A stretch of DNA of 64,000 bases from Clitoria ternatea (lineage: Eukaryota > Streptophyta > Magnoliopsida > Fabales > Fabaceae): NCBI GenBank assembly GCA_037962975.1, contig CM075670.1, positions 155,314,501 through 155,378,500 of the forward strand. Direction: 5' to 3'. How positions within the stretch are numbered: the stretch's first letter is position 1; every line of letters starts with the position of its first letter. The notes beneath the pieces were generated by a model, which worked only from the letters and a program-made list of their open reading frames with translations, was not told the origin of the DNA and ran no database searches. Below, piece after piece: positions 56,670-64,000 of the stretch. Made by a program: the position numbers and the translations under genes.

Positions 56670-56932
56670 TCAATGAGTCGATACTTTAAACAAGTTCAAG
56701 ACACTTGTTTGTTGTATCGGTTCGCCTGTCAAGTAACACTTAAGTCTTTATCCATTTACCTTAAACAGACTAGACTTGTCACTTCATAACTCGATAGCTC
56801 CAAGGGGGAAAACCTTTATTACCTTAAAAGGTCCTGACCACCGAGACCTTGGCTTCCTAAGGAAAAGCCTCAAGCGGGAATTGAAGAGTAAAACCACATC
56901 GCCTGAATTTAATGACCCTCGAAGGATGTGAC
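56670..56932 (-). pseudogene. Athila-type integrase C-terminal fragment (H)
   Basis: The minus-strand reading gives LLFNSRLRLFL, then SRWSGPFKVIKVFPLGAIEL and LFKVNG followed by a stop, then YLTGEPIQQ and a final TGA (56670-56672). The SRWSGPF box is the usual end of integrase in Athila-type elements. The fragment is cut at 56932 by the end of element I. It lies on the same strand as F and may belong to a second copy, or to a tandem arrangement sharing F's LTR. Confidence 0.82.
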
Positions 56933-59900
56933 TGTAACACCCCCGGTTTTCCGGACCCGAATCCCGATGTAATCAAGATAATAATTAATAAAAATACAAG
57001 TAAATTTTTCACGTTCGAAATAGTTTCTAAACACCGTCTTGGCTACATCAAGACCCGAACCATAGAAAACTGAAGAGTGAGATTTATATAAATGTAACTA
57101 GATTGACATCTAAATTGCCATAATGGTATACAAAAGTAGTAGAGTTTACAGCGAAAGAAGAATGTTTATACCGTGCAAACGCCTAGTCCTATATATGGCG
57201 ATATGAGAAAAGGCTCGGTAAGCATGCAAATACCTAACATCGACCTATTAGATCATAACCCAATTATCCATTTACAACATACACATGCATTGCCTAATAT
57301 ATAAATATATATACATATACATCCGGGGTCATACCCCATCTATTACTACTGCCCATATCTCATAATTGGCATATTTATTCACCTATTGGCATTAATACAA
57401 ACACCACAATCAACATTATACAATATTCAATTTTTCAATAACTCTAGTACTCGTCGAATCACCAATATCATCATATACAATTCATTCATTACATTAAAAT
57501 TCACAAATAATGCCGGCCAGGGCATTCCATTACCACTATTTACCTTCATCTACAGCTTTAATTCAAAAATCCAATCTCATCCCATGGTAAACCTACATTA
57601 CAATGCTAAAAAAGAGACCACATGGGAGAGTGAGTTATAAATTCAAAATGACGAATATACATATATTGTGATTAAGTGTACATGCATTCAGTCATCATGT
57701 GTGCTTTGTTATGAAATCATCATTTCATCATTCAATCATCATCATATTAGTATGATAGGTATACGAGCCTTATGGAACGCAATTCACAACATAAGCAAGC
57801 ACAAGCACATACACAATCACATTGCCACTTATCAACAAGGGCATTCACAAGTTATCATCATCAAATCATTAAATCTTTACTTATTTCCTCCTCGCAATGG
57901 GGTGTCTTATCTCGTGGCCATCCCATCTCAAATGCCATGCACCTATGTCTAATGCATATGTCAACTGTTTAATAATGCATATGCACGGATCCGATTTCAT
58001 TTCATCAGGTGATCGCAACCACCATATCATTCATTCACATGGGTTTCCCGCCTCGCAAAGGGTACTCCCTCCAACAGCCTCGCAAGGTGCTTTCCCGTGA
58101 TCGCAACCACGTTCAATAATTCATATTGGTTTCCCACCTCGCAAGAGGTACTCCCGCCTCGTGATCGCAACCACAGGCATCATAAGAACTCGCAAGCCCT
58201 TTTTCATTTCAACAATGAGGTGATCGCAACCACCGGCTCAATATCATATCATCATCAAGTTGGTTTCCAACCTCGCAAGGGGTACTCCTTTCATAGAATC
58301 CTGCAGGATCTTTCATCATTGTGATCGTAACCACATATTCAATGTTATCCCATGCCATGAATGCAAAATGCAATAATGCATATGCCAATTAACCTCGCAA
58401 GGATATCTCACCCTCTCAATAAGGGATTTATTTTACTTTGGCATTTTCAATAATCATCACACAATCATGTACAAGCCCCTCAAGGCACATTATTCTTATA
58501 CTTGGCATTTCAATAGCCACATATCATTTCATAACAACCCACGCATGCAAATCAAAAGCATAGCAACATCATAATATTAATCTACACCTAGCATATTCAT
58601 CATTCCACATATATGGCAAATATACTTATGCCCAACATAATCGCGTCCTTGGCATTACGTCTCAACATATCTTCTATATATTTCATATCATATGGCAAGT
58701 TAAAACTTGCAATCAACTAGAATGGTATTGTACATAATCTTCATTCATTAAATTTTCATCATTATTACCACATAATCAACTTGTGGATTTTCGTAATATT
58801 ATTCATTGTCATTGCTTCATCTATACATATATTGGTGTGGCATCAACAACATTTCATTATTACATTCAAACTACACATACAAGATCACACTTGCTTTTCA
58901 CACACAAGGGTATATCACGATTCATTAGGAATAATATTCACCCTTTTTCTCAAGGGGATATTCACAACATCATTCATTGTCACACCTTACCGATATCATC
59001 TCTGATTCATCGGTTTATAGCAAACACCTCCTCATTTAATCCTTCTTTCATTGGGTTCATAATTACCCAGGGTGTATCCCATAACCTCATTATCAAACTC
59101 TCATTATCATCCTTCATATCCCACTCTCGGTGGTGAATATATCATAATCGTTTCATCCTCCAGGGTATCAATTAATTCCAACTCTCACCATGTCAAGCCA
59201 TCATCAAACACCCCCTTATACATTTCCTTAAATATCCATAATATAAAAGAATGGGGTTGGGCATCAAGCTTTGAGGGAACAAATAAAATTTCAAGTTTGG
59301 GTTAACTCGCTCAAGCGAGATCCACCTTCGCTTGAGCGAGATGGGGATAGTTCACTTGGGCACCCCAAATTTTCCTGAGCGAGAAGGTTTTAGGCATCAG
59401 ACATCAATCTCGCTTGAGCGAGCCTACCTCACTTCAGCGAGATCCCACTAGTGTGGTTTTCTATACTCGCTCGCTTGGGCGAGGCTTCCCAAGGCCAGCC
59501 ACTCGCTGAAGCCAAAACACTCCAGTGCCAATTTCCACATACACTCGCTTGAGCGAGACTCCCTACAACGGACCACTCGCTTAAGCGAGAAACGCCCAGT
59601 ACCTATTTCAAGGATGGCTTGCTTGAGTGAGACCCATCATGCCACGTTATTCACTTAAGTGAAAATCACCCAGAATCCTTTCCTTTCTTGCTAGCCCAAG
59701 CGCGGCCACGCCCGCTTGGGCGAGATTCGTCCAGTGTCTCTTCTACCCGCCCCACACACGTCTCGCTTGAGCGAGTTACTCACTCGCCTGAGTGAGATTG
59801 GCCCAGAGGCCATAATACAAGTGTAAAGGATTCTTGCTTGAGCGAGAATCCATCTCGCTTGAGCGAGATCATCAGGTCTTATGCAGAAAACAACAATTTT

Positions 59901-61715
59901 CACAACCAAACATATGAAATCTCATTCTAAGCCAATTTAATCACATCCAACATATCATATACATCACATGAGGCATGTAAAACTTGCTCTAAACATTCTT
60001 ACTCAGAAATTGTCATTCCAACTCATTAATCACACGTTAAAATCACACTTATCATTATCTCACATACATATATACATCCATAAGAATCATTTCATACTCC
60101 CATGCACTATCCTCCAAAAATCAAATTGCCATTCATATTATCTCAATAACTACATGGCAAGGCAAGCATGAGTATTAAACACATACAACAATCACTATCA
60201 ATCTACTCATGCAAGTTGAATGTAAACTCCTCTCCTACCTCGAGGGAAGAGCCGCAACTAAGCGCACACTCCGAATGCTCTGACATATAATCTGGAACAC
60301 ATCTACCTATCACATACACATGCATTCATACAATCAATAACCATCCTAAAGCATTCCTTATAAATTTCTACATAATGATTTACACATTGTAAGGCTTGTG
60401 AACAAGTTCTAAACTTGTCCAAACACCTATTTATGTAATTTATGTTAGGCTTCGGGAATTCCTTTCCCAAAACCAAGATCCTCTAGATCTTAAAGACTAA
60501 CTAGACCCAATAATATCATCATCTCATTTGTTGCATAATGCAATCCTATATCACATCAATCCTTCAAATATCATCATTATCACTTAGAGCTCAACATAAG
60601 TTATCCTTGCCTCTTCAAAACCATCACAATCATTATGACCTTGATGTTCACATTCATTCTTACACATTTCATAACAACACCTATTTATGGGTTTCACCAT
60701 CAATGGTCCTCTACCATTTTCACTATCATTTTTCCTCATACAAATCATCATCTAACATTGAATACCTCATATCCATTTCCCAAAACCAATTCTTCTAGTC
60801 ATAATATATATTCCTAACTCTCAAGATTAGGATTCTTTAAAATTCAATAATCATCATCCTCATTATTCAAGTCTCTCCCACTAATATCTCAACTTTTAAC
60901 ACACTAAACACTTGGGGTCATTACTCTAATTTTCTTGATTCCATAATTCCTCAACCTCAATTATCAATATTACTCATTCAAAACTCTTTCTCATATATAA
61001 AATCACTCTCATATCAATAACTCACAATTTCTTAAGGATTCCCCAAAGCCCCAAAACCTCAATGCCTAGGATTTCCATCAAAATCCTCAATCATCAATTT
61101 CACCCATTTATAAGCTTCATTTCAAGCACCATAAGCTAACAACATAGCATTATAACCATAAACCACAACAACAACAATTTACCCAATGGTTTTCAAATCT
61201 AGGGTTTGGTTCCATATACCATTATCCACTAAAATAACTTCCCATCACTCACTACAATACCTCTATAATTCAAAAACCACTAATAAAAGCCATGGGTGAT
61301 TAAAATCATACCTCCTTCTCCAAGCCTAAGCCTTTAAACGAAAATGAAGAGATAGGGAGGGAAGGCCAACAAATATTTGCTCCAATGTTACATCCATGCC
61401 CCATGAACCCAAGCTTACATTTTGATTTTGGCAAGAAATGGAGTGGGGAGGGGTGCCACGGTTTAGAGTTGGAGGGAGGAGAAAATGAAGAAGAAAACGT
61501 AAAAAGGAGAGGGGGAGAGGTGACGTGAAAGTGGAGGGGGAAGAAGAGTTTTATTTTTTTTTAACTTGGTTCCCTTTTCATTAAACTTCTCCGTTTTAGA
61601 TCAACAGGACCTTCGTTCGGGCTCAATACTAGATCCAAAAATTATTCCGAATATAGTTTCGGATTCCCAATAATGTTCTTAATAGCCCTGACCAACGGCA
61701 TCTCTATCGGAGTTA
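56933..61715 (-). mobile_element. Element I: minus-strand LTR related to G, 5' end not seen
   Basis: Its minus-strand end GGGGGTGTTACA is at 56933. Going right it shares landmarks with G in reverse order: a ctcatatcgccatatat box (57200), the ctcaccctctc/cctcgcaagg box (58390-58420), repeats related to G's 84-base units, and a donor-like gag/gtatga near 61310. At 61715 element J begins, so the LTR start and the target duplication partner of gtgac (56928-56932) are not visible. No coding domain is present. Confidence 0.75.
59295..59875 (-). repeat. CTCGCTTGAGCGAG palindrome array in I
   Basis: About 14 copies of ctcgcttgagcgag or variants (cttaagcgag, cttgggcgag, ttcacttaagtgaa) occur in 580 bases. 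Spacers of 20-40 bases are unrelated to one another. The array sits at the LTR position where G has its GAATCGATTC array. Confidence 0.9.
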
Positions 61716-61959
61716 TGATAAGTGTTTTATAACACAATAAATTAGATTTAGTTTGCTTAGGATTTTAATCATTATGCACTGTATTTCCTTAATTTTTGTG
61801 ATTTTTGCTTTCTTTCCACTATATTCTACTTGGGTATTTTATTTTGCAGAAATTAAGATAATACAAGGGTCAATAACAAGAGAAAAATGACCATCAAATG
61901 ATAAAGAAACAAGAAGAACAAGCCCAAGTGGAAAGAATTCTCTTTTTTATACTGAATTC

Positions 61960-63300
61960 CGACTCGGAATGATCAAATCCGAGTAGGATAACTCAAAAAT
62001 GATCATTCCTGAGTAGGGAGTCTCCTAATGAAGCGTTGCCGAGTGGAATATTTCCCGGTTGGAGGTAAATCCGAGTAGAAGATTCCCTATCAAAGCCATT
62101 CCGAGTGAAAAATGGCTGACCTTGAAGGAAAATTTCTCGGTTGGAGGTAAATCCGAGTGGAAGCTTCCCGACTACAACCACTCTGAGTGAAAATGGGACT
62201 GACCTTGAATAAATACCGCCCAAAGCTATTCGTCTGAGTGAAGAATTATTGATTGAAGCGAGTCTGATTTGGGGAACAAGTGCTTTTTCTGGGCAAAACT
62301 GTCTCCGAGTGGAGGACTCCCGAGTGAGTTGATTCTGAATGAAGAAACACTCTAAAAGAGCACTTGTTAAATAAGGGTGTCTCTGAGTGGACCGTCTCAA
62401 AGATTATTGTCCGAGCAAAAGAAGCCACTAAATGAACACCTGTTGAATAAGGAGGTCTCCGAGTGGTGTGATTCGGAGAAGATGGCATTCTCGAGCAAAG
62501 GCGAGGCCTTTCTGAGTAGTGTGTTTCAGAGAAAGTGTCTTTTCAAGCAAGGAAAAGAGTCCGACCGGGAATGAATCTCTTTTGGGCCGACTCTCAAGTT
62601 TCAAACTAAACCCGAGTGAGATGTCTCTGAGGAAGGCACTTTTGAGTGGTTTGGGGCCGAGGGATGTATTTCAGAGCAAAACAAAGCTCGGACCTGGAAA
62701 GAATTTCTATCGCCCAGATTCTCTCAAAGTTCCAAATTTCTGAGTGAAAAGCAAGGCCGACTCCTAAGTGAATACAACTGAATGGGTTGATTGACGATTG
62801 AAGGCCATTCTGAGTGAGAAGCAAGTCGGACTTCTGAGTGAAACATTTTGGAGGTGCCAATTGAATCATTTGAATGAAAACTTCCCGATCCTGAGTGGGT
62901 CACATGTGAAAGAAGAGGGTCTGAATGAGTGCCGAGTGAGTCACTTTTCAATCGGTTCCGAGTAAATATTTCAATCAATTCCGAATGAATGTTTCAATCA
63001 GTAAAGCAATCGGAGTTGCTTTGCTTGTCCACTCACGAATTGTACACCGGCTCCATAAATCACATAGCCACAACACTGTCCAGTAAACAAACACCATCCA
63101 GCTCCTCTCAACACCGTCCAGCTCCTCAAGCCCACAATGTTCAGCTCCTCAAATCCATACCACACCGTCCAGCTCGAATTGCTTCAAACAGAAACAAGTT
63201 CCGAGCAAAGCAACACCGAGTGAAACAAATCGGAATGAACAAAGGTCCTGATGAATGCTCCTCGGAAAGAAATTCCCGAGTTAATAATCGGTAAAATCAA
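61960..63300 (+). repeat. CCGAGTG motif array in J
   Basis: Variants of tccgagtgga, ctgagtga and ccgagcaaa recur more than 30 times at irregular 15-50 base spacing. This is the same core motif as in the Tekay-type LTRs of B and C, although the surrounding LTR is unrelated. The short open frames here are by-products of the repeated motif. Confidence 0.85.
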
Positions 63301-63640
63301 GCTTTCACTCGGTCTTTTATAAATGAAGAGCACCTATTCCGTTCAGATTAATCCCCACTGAGGATTGATACTGGCTGAGGCACTAATCTGAGTCATAAGG
63401 AGAATGTCAGCTCCATATTTCCATCGATTGCCCATGCTGACTTGGATTTCCACTATCCAAGTGGATCCTTGACTTATGAGGGGGCGGCTGACAACAAAAC
63501 AAAAGGGAAAATAATAAAAAAAAATCCACTAGCCACTGATCCCTATAGTTGTCAAGGTCCAGGCTCTATCCAAGCTGATCTTGTGGGGCGGCTGACAAGA
63601 AGACAAAAGAGAAGCCCCACTAGCCGCCGTTCCCTATTTC

Positions 63641-63650
63641 TATAAATAGG
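63641..63650 (+). promoter_or_regulatory. TATA box of the J LTR
   Basis: A consensus tataaatagg is followed by a pyrimidine-rich leader. The distance to the donor-like gtaagt (GT at 63939-63940) is about 290 bases, close to the spacing seen in A. Confidence 0.65.
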
Positions 63651-64000
63651 GGAGAGGTCTGAAGCCATTCCAGCATCGCCTTTTGATCAAGTTCTGATTC
63701 ACTCACTTTAATTCCTTTCTTTTATGTTCCTTTTCTTTTCTTTTTCCTTCGTTTTCTTTCTCTTTTTATTTTCTTTCTTTGTCCCGTTTCTTTCTTTTTT
63801 TATTTTCTTTTTCTTTCTTTTATTTTATAAAAGAGTGGTGAGGATTGTAAAAGTGAGTGTTCCAATTTGTAATTGGTGGAGGACTATTGCAACAAGGAAA
63901 TACAGTGTTAAAATTATTTTGAGCTTTTGGAGAAACCCGTAAGTCTTTATTTTTACCATGTCTTGTATGTTTTATTTTTCCATCATGTATATGAATTTGA

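Larger units (their letters stand above)
61716..64000 (+). mobile_element. Element J: start of an LTR running off the right edge
   Basis: It begins TGATAAGTGTTTTATAAC, inside element I. It holds a CCGAGTG array (61960-63300), a cluster of caccgtccagctcctc repeats (63080-63175), a clear TATA box (tataaatagg, 63641-63650) and a donor-like ccc/gtaagt (63936-63944). No coding region is reached. The lineage is unproven: the TGATAAG start and the array near the LTR start suggest an Athila- or Tat-type element. Confidence 0.62.

Noticed and set aside
59295..59875. CRISPR-like array
   Set aside because: Repeats are short palindromes with variable spacing and sequence, in eukaryotic LTR DNA. There is no leader and there are no cas genes.

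Overview
This window is plant nuclear repeat DNA. I find no host gene, tRNA, rRNA or CRISPR array in the 64 kb, and every stretch can be assigned to a transposable element or its remnant. Tekay/Del-type Ty3/gypsy elements primed by initiator-Met tRNA, Athila-type gag-pol on the minus strand, a Ty1/copia-like solo LTR and a CACTA element with a DUF4216 piece together indicate a flowering plant. A eudicot, perhaps a legume, fits the very long LTRs and the CGCTTGAGCG-type arrays, but that species guess is weak. The setting looks like pericentromeric or other heterochromatic DNA built by nested insertion.

Layout, with element letters used throughout. D is a decayed Tekay-like element on the + strand. 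Its 5' LTR (1-3133) runs off the left edge, its interior is 3134-7463, and its 3' LTR is split (7464-8256 and 25165-29896). B is a decayed Tekay element (8257-25164, TSD acgtc) sitting in D's 3' LTR. C is a minus-strand solo LTR (16418-22828, TSD taggg) sitting in B's 3' LTR. A CACTA deletion derivative (19055-22692, TSD aac) sits in C. D itself lies inside the reverse transcriptase of F, a minus-strand Athila-like element (29897-32723 gag/PR/RT; primer site 38401-38420; LTR 38424-39551 and 50811-51662). The left part is therefore a five-level nest: F > D > B > C > CACTA.

F is also broken by E, a 5.66-kb solo LTR related to D's (32724-38388), and by a copia-type solo LTR (39552-40100 plus 50124-50810, TSD gtggt). 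The copia LTR in turn holds A (40101-50123, TSD gagtg), the only intact element. A has one uninterrupted 1476-residue gag-pol frame, all catalytic residues, and LTRs that differ by three substitutions and one AT dinucleotide in about 2.6 kb. To the right are G, a 4.77-kb solo LTR (51663-56430), H, a minus-strand Athila integrase tail (56431-56932), I, a minus-strand LTR related to G (56933-61715), and J, the start of another LTR (61716 to the edge).

Two cross-family patterns stand out. First, most of the LTR families carry a dense array of short, near-palindromic motifs. The motif differs between families but is sometimes shared between lineages: CCGAGTG in B, C and J; CGCTTGGGCG types in A, B, C and I; GAATCGATTC in G; CCACGGCCAGTGG in F. 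Second, most LTRs have a consensus 5' splice donor early in the LTR, and A, B and D have a 3' splice acceptor a few bases before the gag start, suggesting a leader intron that removes most of the long LTR from the mRNA. Both are inferences from sequence and need RNA and comparative data.
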